From Cytobacillus citreus (GTDB lineage Bacteria > Bacillota > Bacilli > Bacillales > Cytobacillaceae), in contig NZ_JAGYPM010000003.1 of assembly GCF_018343665.1 (NCBI RefSeq), positions 124,001 through 188,000 of the forward strand: 64,000 nt of DNA. Direction: 5' to 3'. The notes beneath the pieces were generated by a model. The model had not been told where the DNA came from and searched no databases. It saw only the letters and a program-made list of their open reading frames with translations. Position 1 is the stretch's first letter; every line of letters begins with the position of its first letter. Positions 1 to 8,505 of the stretch are shown piece after piece. The position numbers and the translations under genes were made by a program.

Positions 1-4
1 GGGT

Positions 5-74
5 TTCTTTCGTGACCGGTTCGTCGACTTTCTCTCATTTTCGGTTACGATTAGGCTTCTTTCGTGACCGGTTC
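5..74. repeat. Pair of 18-bp direct repeats at the window edge
   Basis: An exact 18-bp sequence (TTCTTTCGTGACCGGTTC) occurs at 5-22 and again at 57-74, an offset of 52 bp. The bases after each copy are also partly alike. The array may continue to the left outside the window. I see no reading frame with a ribosome binding site here, and nothing else in 75-227. Confidence 0.6.
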
Positions 75-227
75 ATCTCTCTTTTCTGAATTAGAGTCCG
101 ATAGAAGGATTGACCCTTTCAAATTAGTTACAAAGTAATAGAAAAAAACTTCACTTCATTTCGAAGTAAAGCCACAATTGGTATATATTAACTGGATTTC
201 TAATTTCATTTTTTATTATTGCAATAG

Positions 228-368
228 TTATTGACCTTGACCACCACTTAATGTAACCTTCCTTACATGTTCATCCTCAAAATTGTTTTTTCGAAGGGCT
301 TCAACTTTGTCATTTAGTAACTTCTTTTGATCGACTTCTGATGAAGGGGTTTGCTTTTTCTTTGTCAT
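228..368 (-). CDS. Small hypothetical protein, 46 aa
   Basis: A short reading frame with an AGGAGG ribosome binding site about nine bases before its ATG encodes a 46-residue hydrophilic, charged peptide beginning MTKKKQTPSSEV and ending SGGQGQ. It has no signal peptide, membrane segment or cysteine motif. The lysine-rich start and small size recall small spore-associated or cytosolic peptides of Bacillus, but I do not recognise the family. It lies downstream of the methyltransferase gene on the same strand, with a gap of about 70 bases, so the two could share a transcript. The strong ribosome binding site is the main reason to call it real. Confidence 0.6.
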   Translation of the reverse strand: MTKKKQTPSSEVDQKKLLNDKVEALRKNNFEDEHVRKVTLSGGQGQ

Positions 369-437
369 TTTCGAAAATCCTCCTAAATCTGTAAATCAGG
401 AGTCGTAATCTCTATTCATTTTTGTTGGACTAATGAA

Positions 438-1217
438 TTATCTTACTTTTTTACATACATAAACCATCCCATAGCTATCAACTGTTATAGGATTCTCTTG
501 CCAATCTTGAAAAATAGATATTATTTCAAATCCATTATTAGATAAAATTCGTTCCATTTCTTTTGGAAAGACATATCGCAAACTAATATTTGTACTTTGT
601 TCTCCTAGAACGATACCTTGATTATTTTTCATTCTTCTGATTGTTGTATAGTACTGAATTTGATTAAGTGAATCATAGTTACTAATTGTGTATACATCTA
701 CTGCATTTCCATTTTCATTATCGATATAGGTTTTCCAATATTCCTCTGTATTCGGCTGCAGTAATTCTTCTTTACTTGGATATCTTGTATCAAAGATGAA
801 TATTCCTTCCATTTCTAAATGTCTATTCACTGATGATAAGAGCTTGTCCTGTGCATCATTCGTAAGAAAATGTTGAAATGAATTTCCAACCATAAAGATT
901 AAATCACATGTTATCTTTAATGAAAGTTTAGTACAATCCTGTTGGACCCATGTAATATTTACATTTTGATTATATGCCTTCTTCTTTGCTTCCTCTAACA
1001 TGCCCTTATGTAAATCAACGCCAATTAGTTTATAGCCTCTACTCGCAATCGGTATGGTAACCCGCCCTGTTCCACAGGCTAGTTCAATCATAACTTCGTT
1101 TGATGTATCAGCCCATTTCAATAAAAATGGCAGCTCGTCTATAAAGCTATTTTCCTTATCATATAATTTAGGATCATCATATTCTTCTGAATTTTCAAAA
1201 TTCATTTTTATATTCAT
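438..1217 (-). CDS. Class I SAM-dependent methyltransferase
   Basis: A cytosolic S-adenosylmethionine-dependent methyltransferase of about 259 residues. The SAM-binding motif I is visible as IELACGTGRVTIP, followed by an acidic end of strand beta-2 (LIGVDLHKGML) and the motif II/III region with DLIFMVGNSFQH. The fold is the ordinary Rossmann-like Methyltransf_25/11 type, and the C-terminal part (FDTRYPSKEE onward) is typical of small-molecule methyltransferases. The substrate cannot be told from sequence. I chose the ATG at 1217 because an AAGGAG box lies six bases before it; an ATG five codons upstream overlaps that box. The gene stands alone, with degenerate sequence upstream. Confidence 0.85.
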   Translation of the reverse strand: MNIKMNFENSEEYDDPKLYDKENSFIDELPFLLKWADTSNEVMIELACGTGRVTIPIASRGYKLIGVDLHKGMLEEAKKKAYNQNVNITWVQQDCTKLSLKITCDLIFMVGNSFQHFLTNDAQDKLLSSVNRHLEMEGIFIFDTRYPSKEELLQPNTEEYWKTYIDNENGNAVDVYTISNYDSLNQIQYYTTIRRMKNNQGIVLGEQSTNISLRYVFPKEMERILSNNGFEIISIFQDWQENPITVDSYGMVYVCKKVR

Positions 1218-1296
1218 ATACTTCTCCTTCATTATGCTTTACAACTTATTTTTTTATGATCTAATAATAAGCCTTCATTCAAATTAATTTAATTTA

Positions 1297-1508
1297 TTAA
1301 TCATCCCATTTTTTAGATTTAATAAAGTAAATCAAAATATTGATAAAGCTGAAAAAGGATATTCCTTTAAATAATATGAAGCAAAACGGATCTCCTGCCA
1401 TTCCTAGTTCATTTGCTATTATTCTTAATTGCCAAGCAGCAATGGCGGTATTACAACACTAATAAATGACTTTTACAGTCCAATCTTTTTCCAGCAGTTT
1501 ATTTTCAC
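1297..1508 (-). pseudogene. Remnant of a small membrane protein, interrupted
   Basis: Read on the minus strand, the last 45 or so codons before the TAA at 1297 give a plausible membrane-protein tail (ELGMAGDPFCFILFKG, then a hydrophobic stretch and KSKKWDD). Going upstream the frame is closed by a TAG, and the apparent continuation (KSFISVVIPPLLL) is in another frame. A GTG with a GAGGTG-like box near 1508 gives a start followed by an early TAA. Further upstream, to about 1690, short frame-shifted stretches such as RLLKGHNRGASINFLL also look like former coding sequence. I read 1297-1690 as decayed genes with at least one frameshift and one stop. The family is unknown, and the rest of 1218-1933 holds nothing I can name. 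Confidence 0.3.
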
Positions 1509-1933
1509 CTCATCAGTTTTCTATAAGATTATCATAATATTCGGCAATATTATCATATACTCCTTTTATGTCTTTGATCAAAAATCTGCTGTAGGAGTTG
1601 AAGTTAGGGATGGCGTTAAGCAAAAAGTTAATTGATGCTCCACGATTATGTCCTTTTAACAATCGCTGGGGGTTACCTTCATAAACAACCTGGTTACTCG
1701 GTTTCCTTCAGACCTTTTCATTGTTCTCATAAATTCAGTTTTGTTTCAAATCTTATGGGCCAATAAGATTTTCAAAGCAAATTTTGACCAATTAGAACGC
1801 ATAATAGAGCCTCCTTTTAACGATTAATGAAAACCTTTAGTATCATTTTTTTGGTATCTATAAACCACCCTAATCACATTTAACATTATCCTCGATTATT
1901 ATTGATGCTCCCTATCTCATCTGAAATTATCAG

Positions 1934-2431
1934 TTATACATCCATGTGGAAAATAAACAGTTCTCCCTTTTTACCCATTACGCGAATTCCTTTATCCTCA
2001 AAACCGCACTTTAAATATACTTGCTGAGCTGCTTTATTCTGATAATTTACTGCTAAAATGATTTCATTCTTGTTTGGAAAATGTTTTCTCACAAATAATG
2101 GCAGTAAAAGCAGCGACTCTTTAGCTATTCCTCGGCTTTGGAAATCAGAATGAACCGAATACGCTCTTAACAGAATGGCCTCTTGACTATCGCAATATTC
2201 TTTCACTCCCTCCCAGCCATGAAGAACAAAAAATCCGGCAGGTTTATTATTATGAAGAATCACGATAGGATATCGATCAGATTCTAATTCACATTTTTTT
2301 ACTGCATCGATCGGTAAAGAGGTGAATTTTAGCTGCTCCTGTGGCAAATAATAATTTTCTAACTCAAATTTATGGCTTGGTTTATAAAAATCTAAGGAAA
2401 TAACATCTTCTTGAACATTATTCTTTAACAT
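1934..2431 (-). CDS. GNAT family N-acetyltransferase
   Basis: A 165-residue acetyltransferase of the GNAT superfamily, which transfers the acetyl group of acetyl-CoA to an amine. The acetyl-CoA loop is recognisable as SDFQSRGIAKESL (motif A), followed by motif B with NYQNKAAQQVYLKCGFED, a classical GNAT signature. The frame is open 12 codons further upstream, but the ATG at 2431 is preceded by an AAAGGAAG box, so I use it. The substrate is unknown. It resembles the single-domain acetyltransferases scattered through Bacillus genomes. It is monocistronic, with about 190 bases of AT-rich spacer to the next gene. Confidence 0.82.
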   Translation of the reverse strand: MLKNNVQEDVISLDFYKPSHKFELENYYLPQEQLKFTSLPIDAVKKCELESDRYPIVILHNNKPAGFFVLHGWEGVKEYCDSQEAILLRAYSVHSDFQSRGIAKESLLLLPLFVRKHFPNKNEIILAVNYQNKAAQQVYLKCGFEDKGIRVMGKKGELFIFHMDV

Positions 2432-2652
2432 ATGCGTACACGCTTCCTTTCTATAAAAAGAGAACATATATTCTATTATATTATATTTTGATTTATTAGT
2501 AATCTTTTACCATAGTATCCTTTACATTGTAATTTGCATAATCAACAAATATTGATTTAAAAATATTCTTTTCTTGCTAGAAACATTATTATGAAGCGAT
2601 CAAAAAAAGACCAAATGTCTTCACATCTGATCTCCATTCTCTATGTTTCAAT

Positions 2653-3501
2653 TCAATTTAAACCATTAAACCAGTTGATTCCAATTGTGTTTTCTCCTGC
2701 GTGAACGCCAATAGCGGCTCCAAGTGGATACGTTTGAAACTCGATTTCTGGGAAAAACTGAACTAGTTCTTCCTTCCATTTTATCGCTTCTGTATCATGT
2801 AGACCGTATAATATATAGGCTTCTTTTAATGGCTTTAGCATATGTGCATTTCTTAATAACTGAAAAATTTTATCCTTTGCCTTTCGTTCACTTCTTACCT
2901 TTTCCTTTACGTATAATTCACCATCTTCAATTGAAATAATTGGTTTTATATTTAGCATGCTTCCCAGAAAAAATTGAACTCCTGACATTCGGCCGCTCCT
3001 ATGAAGCTGTTCTAGGCTTCCAATCAAAACATACGTTTCACTTGAATCACTTAATGCTTTTAATCGAGATCTGATTTCTTCTATATCCATTCCCGATTCT
3101 GCCCATTCCACTCCCTTTTTTACAATACGAGTTAATGGGTACGTTAGTATTTTCGAATCAATCGTGATTACCTTAGTGTCTACAAGCTGTGCTGCTTGTT
3201 CACTCGAAGAAGCAGTTCCGCTTAGTTTACTAGAAATATGTACAGAGAATATCACATCATATGTTTCTCCCAATCTCTCATATAATTCTTTGAATGCGCC
3301 AATGGATGGCTGTGATGTTTTCGGCGGACTACTTAGTGTTTTCAATCGTTCGTATAAATTCGAAGGGGTTAAATTAACACCTTCAGAAAATTCTTCACCA
3401 TCAAGTAATATTGTGATTGGAATCGTATAGACATCGGGATGATTGATCATCTGTTCCTCTAAATATGCAGTACTATCAGTAACCCAAGCTATTTTTGTCA
3501 A
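2653..3501 (-). CDS. DegV family fatty-acid-binding protein
   Basis: A 282-residue DegV-fold protein. Members bind a fatty acid in a cleft between two domains, and in Gram-positives some serve as the FakB subunit that presents fatty acids to the FakA kinase for phosphorylation. The family signature is clear: an N-terminal IAWVTDSTAYL, then TSQPSIGAFKELYE, SSKLSGTASSS, and the C-terminal region with GAAIGVHAGENTIG. Translation starts at TTG (3501), with a GGGGG-type box eight bases upstream and no better ATG. No fakA homologue is adjacent, so the FakB role is inferred from the family only. The length is normal. Confidence 0.85.
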   Translation of the reverse strand: MTKIAWVTDSTAYLEEQMINHPDVYTIPITILLDGEEFSEGVNLTPSNLYERLKTLSSPPKTSQPSIGAFKELYERLGETYDVIFSVHISSKLSGTASSSEQAAQLVDTKVITIDSKILTYPLTRIVKKGVEWAESGMDIEEIRSRLKALSDSSETYVLIGSLEQLHRSGRMSGVQFFLGSMLNIKPIISIEDGELYVKEKVRSERKAKDKIFQLLRNAHMLKPLKEAYILYGLHDTEAIKWKEELVQFFPEIEFQTYPLGAAIGVHAGENTIGINWFNGLN

Positions 3502-3525
3502 AAATATTTCCCCCTATTTATTTTA

Positions 3526-3640
3526 CATATGAAAAACTTGGTATTCACAAAGGCATTTCGGCGAAAGACTTAGCTTGTCTTAAGCGGCTTAATCAATATT
3601 TCAATTTTATTTTAACACGAGAGTATACTTAAAACTTCCA
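3526..3640. repeat. Diverged copy of the interspersed hairpin repeat
   Basis: Between degV and the amidohydrolase gene lies a diverged copy of the element seen better at 11294-11430, 18913-19155 and 63397-63536. It begins with the same CATATGAAAAACTTGG-type arm, has the same central CGGCGAA block, and ends with a TATACTTAAAAC tract equivalent to the TTAATAAACTTAAAC tail. No coding potential is seen. Confidence 0.45.
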
Positions 3641-3649
3641 TTTAGATGA

Positions 3650-3682
3650 AAGGAGACTGTCTTATTGCTACAGCCTCCTCTA
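3650..3682 (-). terminator. Rho-independent terminator of the amidohydrolase unit
   Basis: A stem AGGAGGCTGT / ACAGTCTCCT, read on the minus strand, closes a nine-base loop just after the amidohydrolase stop codon. Only a short T tract follows, so it may be a weak terminator. Confidence 0.55.
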
Positions 3683-3687
3683 ATAAA

Positions 3688-4542
3688 TTATCGTAAAAAA
3701 GATTTAATTTTCGGAAAAACTTTTACAGCATTATTGTAAAATACATCTTCATGACGCTCTTTTGGTATCAAATTTTTAATAAAATTAATGTAAGGTTCTA
3801 CCGGAACTAGCGGCCAATCTGTCCCAAAAAGCAATTTGTCATAGGAATTACTATAGACAAGCGCATGTCTTAAATGATCTAAAAATCTGCCTTCACTATG
3901 CTTTTTAAGCTCTCTCTCGGTACCAACGATTAATCCAGATAAGTCAGCATACACATTGGAATTTTTATAAATAAGTTCTGCTCCTGTTAATGTCCAAGGA
4001 TCTCCAAAATGAGCCATCATAAAATTGACATTTCGATGCTTAACCGCGACTTCATCTATCGCAAGAGGATGTGAGTACTTTAAAAGCCCTCTCTCTGAAT
4101 AAGTATCACCCGTATGGAAAACAACAGGAAGGCTGTATTTTTCCGCTAAACGATAGACAGGCTCATATACTTCATCATAGGCATAGAAAGGATAATAGCC
4201 TAAATAAATTTTAATACCTACTACATTTGGTTTTTGTATTTCTGTTTCTAGCCTCTTAATCGCTTCTCTATCCATGTCGTATGGATTTATCCCAGGACAA
4301 TAGACGACTGAATCAGGAATCCGGTGACCTAGATCAATTCCCATAGGAGTTGCTGCATGATGATCTGGAAAGCCCATTTCATCCGTTTCCGTAACCCCCA
4401 TTGCAATACTCAGTACGACGTTCGCTTCATTGTACTCTTTTACATAGCCATTGTATGAGTAATCGACCAATGAAAGCTCATTGGCCGTTTGATGAAATGA
4501 TTGGATGTCTGAAAAATGAATATGTGCATCTATAATTTTCAT
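3688..4542 (-). CDS. Amidohydrolase-2 family metal-dependent hydrolase
   Basis: A 284-residue TIM-barrel hydrolase of the amidohydrolase superfamily (Amidohydro_2). The metal ligands are visible: HIHF near the N-terminus (DAHIHFSD), a mid-chain histidine in VVFHTGDTYS, another in MMAHFGDPWT, and the C-terminal aspartate in LLFGTDWPLVPV. Relatives act on amide, ester or carboxylate groups of small cyclic or aromatic compounds; the substrate here is not known. A GAGGAG box precedes the ATG. The gene starts 18 bases after the stop of the upstream large acetyltransferase gene on the same strand, so the two almost certainly form an operon and may act on the same compound. Confidence 0.82.
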   Translation of the reverse strand: MKIIDAHIHFSDIQSFHQTANELSLVDYSYNGYVKEYNEANVVLSIAMGVTETDEMGFPDHHAATPMGIDLGHRIPDSVVYCPGINPYDMDREAIKRLETEIQKPNVVGIKIYLGYYPFYAYDEVYEPVYRLAEKYSLPVVFHTGDTYSERGLLKYSHPLAIDEVAVKHRNVNFMMAHFGDPWTLTGAELIYKNSNVYADLSGLIVGTERELKKHSEGRFLDHLRHALVYSNSYDKLLFGTDWPLVPVEPYINFIKNLIPKERHEDVFYNNAVKVFPKIKSFLR

Positions 4543-4560
4543 GTAATCTCCTCAAAAAAA

Positions 4561-7500
4561 CTAAAATTCAAATTGATTCAGATCTCGCAGAATAGACTCA
4601 GATAAGATTCTCTCATCAAATATAATAAATCCAGGCTTCGTTTTCGCAGTTGATTTCTGGATATTGTTCACTTGAAAAACCTCTTTATTCATATAGCACT
4701 CTAGATGCTTACTATCTGTCCCTTCAACCAAGTACATTTTATCCTGTCTGTTTTCAGAAGCTATAAAGCTGCCTTTCTTCATGAAAAGCAATTGCTCTTC
4801 CTTTCCTACAAAATACTTTTTCGCATCAGTATGTTGTGAAGGTGTTACTGAAAGATCATTCAAGGAATCGCCTTTAATAAATAAGTCGGTATTCCATGTT
4901 TCACCAATAAGAGATTTTCCTCCAGAATCTTTAACATGAACAAAATAAGCCAAAACCGGAACACCTGGAAGAATCGCAAAATATTGGGTATATTGCAGCC
5001 CCTTCCATATGTCATGGTGAATTATTTTTGTATGAATGGCAAGAGACTTCCATTCATTGCCTCTATTATCCTCTAAATCTATAAACTCTGCAATTGATTC
5101 CCCTTTCATTAATGAGAAGGAATTTAATTTCGAAGGGATCGTCTTCATTCCTCCAGCCCAAGGGTTCCACCAGCCTTTAGCAATACTCTCTGGAAAAGAA
5201 TGATCGAACCATTCGCGGTTATCTAATTTAAGTGAATACAATCCTGGGTAAAACGAAGGAGCTGCTTTAATTTTTATAACACCATTTTCTAACACATATG
5301 ATGTAAATTGATCCGTTTCTTCTGTATAAGCTTTCACTTCTCCATTTGTAATAAGAAGCAACTTTTGTAGCTCTTTGTATTGGCTGCCAGAATTTAATAC
5401 CCCTTTTAATAGAGAAATTGGAGAAGCATCCTTTAGAGAAATCGAGTTTGTATAAGTTGTTATTTCCTCATTTTCCGAGATTACGGTAGAAAGATTTCGT
5501 TCATCATTTAAGAATAGTTCGAGTCTACCTTGTAAATAATTGGTTCGGAAAGACCTTAACTGGAAAGCTGCTTGATCATCACTTGAAAATACTGGACTTT
5601 TCCCCTCAAATGCAAGACCTAACTCAGAAATTAAACTTGAACATTGTTGATCTGTTTGATAATTGACAAACGCTTCCCATTCCTGCCAAGTACGAAACGC
5701 TCCGATTGATAAGATGCAAGGCTCTATTTCAATCTCATCTCCAGGATTAAGTAATCCAAGTTCGTATTCTAAATAAAATTGCCAGCTGTCAATATTCGCC
5801 GTACAAGCTTTTGGCCAGCAGAAGCCAATCGGCCCATTATGATCCTCTGAAAAATACCAATTACCTGTTAAACTGATTTGATGAATATCACCAAATTCTA
5901 AGTATTTCGTATTTGAAAATTCAACGACATGATGATTTAAAGGAAAATAGGCATGACTTTTTTCATGGTATAATGCTTGATTTAAGTGTAACTGTCTAAA
6001 AGACTCTATACCATTGTTTTTAATCACAGCCCATTTTTTTACAATCCCATCTCCATAAAGTGAAGTATACAACCGAATAGAAATACCTTTAAAATCCTTT
6101 GAAGTAAATTCTAATTTGAAAGTAATGGACTCTTCTTCACTGTACCATTCAATTTTATCCGCTTTATGCTTTGAAAATTCTGTTGAATATGGCTTACCGA
6201 GTTTTGGAACGAAAAAAGCAAGTGGCTGTTCGGTAAGCTGATCTTTTCCAGCAGTCATCAAGTAATCCATTTTACGAATATTTACTTGGCATAAACCATT
6301 ATAGATATGCCAATATTCCTTCGATTCTCCTCCAAATTTTTCACCGAAGCCTTTTAAGGCAATCCCAATAAATTGATTGGTAAATGAAAGCCCCGTTCCG
6401 TCCGCCTTTTTCGCTTTACATGTTAGAGTAGGCTGATAAAAGCCAAATTTTTTAACAATGAAAGGCAGTTTAATTAATTTCCGTTCATTTTTCTTTAAAG
6501 AGATATAGTGAATGGAATTGATTAATTGAACGTATTCATTTTCAGGAAAGTTCAATTCAAATTCTGCATCTACCTTCAGACTATTTTCAATTTCAAGCTC
6601 TATTATTTCTTTATTATTTAGAAAGCTTATATTACCATTCGTTTTTGCAGTTATTTTTGCAGGCTGCTTTGGAAACACGCCAAGCCTTAATTCACATTCC
6701 ATTCCATTCACTTCTACATGTAATGATAAATACGGATGTGTCTTCCAAGCACTCGGCTCATCACCTTGCAAAAAGACAACCTCATTCCTAATAACTGCTT
6801 CTTCAGCAACGACTAACTCCTCGTTCAGTGAGAATATTGCTCGTTCATGTTGATTTCCCTTCACCTTTAATGAAACTGGCTTATTCGTCTTATTTACGAA
6901 CTTAAACTCGTACATTTGTGCTTCTTCTTCAATCACTTCATGATCCATCATTCGAAGCTCAAGCAAATAATCATCTGTTTCAATTAAACTAATTCCTCTT
7001 CCTGTCCTTTCGAATCTCACTCTTGCTTTTGTTTGATCATTCTCCCAAGCATACTCATAATAGGTAAAGCCATTCTCTTTCTTCCCATCTGGCTTAACCT
7101 CTATTACTTTAATACTTGAATTATACCAATCAAGCTGTGAAAATAGGGGCTTTAATAATGGTGTGTTTAAAACAGCCGGGATGAAATTCATTAAATGAGT
7201 CGTATCATCACGATCTTCCCAAAAAAATCCGCATTTCTTGTATAGTGGGACTGCTTTAACATTTCCTGGCCAAGTATATAAGTCTAAGCGAGGCCATCCT
7301 AATTCAATTGTTTTATTTAATGCTTTCATGAGAAGCATTTTTCCTATTTTCTTTCCGTGGTAATCAGGCCGTACATTTAGTAGAGGAATATATAATGAAC
7401 CAGTGTCCTCTTTATATTCAGACAAGCCACAATATCCTACAACCTCAGTACCATCTAAAGCAAGGTATAAAGCAATGTTGCCAGAATTCGCTTCCTTTAA

Positions 7501-7635
7501 TTTAATCTGCTCTTCAGTATAGACACGTGTATCTCCACCCCAGCTATCACGGCTTAGATTCCACATTTTTGCAATTCCAGCAGCTAAACCTTTATGATAT
7601 TCTTCAATCAAAATTGTATTTGTCAATTGATTCAT
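4561..7635 (-). CDS. GNAT acetyltransferase fused to large beta-rich domains
   Basis: A 1024-residue multidomain protein. Residues 1-165 form a GNAT acetyltransferase with the acetyl-CoA motif RPDYHGKKIGKMLL and the downstream NVKAVPLYKKCGF. The remaining 850 or so residues are a chain of beta-sandwich regions. Residues 200-440 look like immunoglobulin-like or NEW3-like repeats (for example LEIENSLKVDAEFELNF), and the rest resembles the galactose-mutarotase or glycoside-hydrolase accessory fold (runs such as YFSEDHNGPIGFCWPKA). No secretion signal is seen, so it should be cytosolic. It ends 18 bases before the amidohydrolase gene. A GGGGAGG box lies before the ATG. The fold assignment for the C-terminal part is inference; the acetyltransferase part is sure. 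Confidence 0.75.
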   Translation of the reverse strand: MNQLTNTILIEEYHKGLAAGIAKMWNLSRDSWGGDTRVYTEEQIKLKEANSGNIALYLALDGTEVVGYCGLSEYKEDTGSLYIPLLNVRPDYHGKKIGKMLLMKALNKTIELGWPRLDLYTWPGNVKAVPLYKKCGFFWEDRDDTTHLMNFIPAVLNTPLLKPLFSQLDWYNSSIKVIEVKPDGKKENGFTYYEYAWENDQTKARVRFERTGRGISLIETDDYLLELRMMDHEVIEEEAQMYEFKFVNKTNKPVSLKVKGNQHERAIFSLNEELVVAEEAVIRNEVVFLQGDEPSAWKTHPYLSLHVEVNGMECELRLGVFPKQPAKITAKTNGNISFLNNKEIIELEIENSLKVDAEFELNFPENEYVQLINSIHYISLKKNERKLIKLPFIVKKFGFYQPTLTCKAKKADGTGLSFTNQFIGIALKGFGEKFGGESKEYWHIYNGLCQVNIRKMDYLMTAGKDQLTEQPLAFFVPKLGKPYSTEFSKHKADKIEWYSEEESITFKLEFTSKDFKGISIRLYTSLYGDGIVKKWAVIKNNGIESFRQLHLNQALYHEKSHAYFPLNHHVVEFSNTKYLEFGDIHQISLTGNWYFSEDHNGPIGFCWPKACTANIDSWQFYLEYELGLLNPGDEIEIEPCILSIGAFRTWQEWEAFVNYQTDQQCSSLISELGLAFEGKSPVFSSDDQAAFQLRSFRTNYLQGRLELFLNDERNLSTVISENEEITTYTNSISLKDASPISLLKGVLNSGSQYKELQKLLLITNGEVKAYTEETDQFTSYVLENGVIKIKAAPSFYPGLYSLKLDNREWFDHSFPESIAKGWWNPWAGGMKTIPSKLNSFSLMKGESIAEFIDLEDNRGNEWKSLAIHTKIIHHDIWKGLQYTQYFAILPGVPVLAYFVHVKDSGGKSLIGETWNTDLFIKGDSLNDLSVTPSQHTDAKKYFVGKEEQLLFMKKGSFIASENRQDKMYLVEGTDSKHLECYMNKEVFQVNNIQKSTAKTKPGFIIFDERILSESILRDLNQFEF

Positions 7636-7651
7636 TATTTTTCCTCCCCAA

Positions 7652-7711
7652 CTAGGTTACATCCTGTCTATTCCTTTCGTTTCCTTTAACTTTCGTCATT
7701 TTTGTCATCAT
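7652..7711 (-). CDS. Possible 19-aa leader peptide
   Basis: A 19-codon frame (MMTKMTKVKGNERNRQDVT) with a very strong AAGGAGG box eight bases upstream ends 16 bases before the start of the large acetyltransferase gene. It is strongly basic and polar. It may be a translated leader or an upstream regulatory frame, or simply a remnant. The ribosome binding site is the only support. About 180 bases of AT-rich sequence lie between it and the next terminator. Confidence 0.3.
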   Translation of the reverse strand: MMTKMTKVKGNERNRQDVT

Positions 7712-7890
7712 TTGCATCTCCTCCTTATATTATTTTTGAATGTTTTCCACATTCTTCTATATCGTATTAGCTGAAAAGATGAATGTAAAGACAATTTTGA
7801 ATCTATATTCTATTTTTGTTTTTTTAACAATAGTTCAACTTTATGCCTCTAACACGATATCCGATATAGAAACTATTCTTTCTTACAATC

Positions 7891-7942
7891 AAAAAAGCCT
7901 GTGGTTTAAGCGCTAATTAAAACGCTTCCCCAACAGGCTTTG
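7891..7942 (-). terminator. Terminator after the fhs operon
   Basis: Outer arms AAGCCTGT / ACAGGCTT enclose a second short pairing AAGCG / CGCTT, forming a nested hairpin downstream of the 175-aa gene. It sits in the right place to end the fhs transcript. Confidence 0.65.
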
Positions 7943-7965
7943 AATATATACTTTTTACTTTGAAG

Positions 7966-8493
7966 TTAAAATAACTGTCTTATATTTTTCAAGCTTAGTG
8001 TCATATAATCGATCATTGCTTCAATATCATTCATTTGATCCTCGTATACTAACCGATTGAATGAAACTAAAACCTCATTGGTTATTAAGGATTGATCAGA
8101 GAACGGTTCACTCATTATCAATTGCTTGATGGAGCGCTCCTCTCCCCATATAGTCTTTAATGTCTCTTCTATTTTTTGAAAAATAGATGCTTCATATTGA
8201 TGCTTGAATGAAAACTTTACAAATAAATGACAACCTGCTAGCCTATCTGAATGTGCTGATTTTAAAAGCTCTGCTGCAAGGTTTTCAAGGCCAGCTTCCA
8301 TAATAAATGTACAATATAAGTCATGCTGAAAGTTCGGTTGAACAGTAAAGGAGACCTCATATCTTCTTGATAGCTTTGCAGCATTTATGTAATCATTTCG
8401 ATCAAAAATGCTTATTTCTCCATCTAAATCACGGTCATATAATGCCCCTTCAATGACAACCTTCATATTTTCAAATGCTGTTGGATCAAACAT
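7966..8493 (-). CDS. Hypothetical protein co-transcribed with fhs
   Basis: A 175-residue soluble protein that I do not recognise. It begins MFDPTAFENMKVVIEGALYD and has an acidic, mixed alpha/beta composition with no signal peptide, membrane segment or cysteine cluster. Two regions look structured: a central KFSFKHQYEASIFQKIEE and a C-terminal helical segment ending LKNIRQLF. A GGTGAAAAT box precedes the ATG, and the gene begins 12 bases after the fhs stop codon, so it belongs to the fhs operon. A role connected with one-carbon metabolism would be a guess from position only. Confidence 0.65.
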   Translation of the reverse strand: MFDPTAFENMKVVIEGALYDRDLDGEISIFDRNDYINAAKLSRRYEVSFTVQPNFQHDLYCTFIMEAGLENLAAELLKSAHSDRLAGCHLFVKFSFKHQYEASIFQKIEETLKTIWGEERSIKQLIMSEPFSDQSLITNEVLVSFNRLVYEDQMNDIEAMIDYMTLSLKNIRQLF

Positions 8494-8505
8494 ATTTTCA
8501 CCTTT

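Noticed and set aside
5..74. CRISPR-like repeats
   Set aside because: Only two copies, the intervening 34 bases are partly repeated themselves, and no cas genes are present.
1429..1635. Plus-strand frame of 68 codons
   Set aside because: No ribosome binding site; the protein-like signal in this stretch is on the minus strand and is broken.
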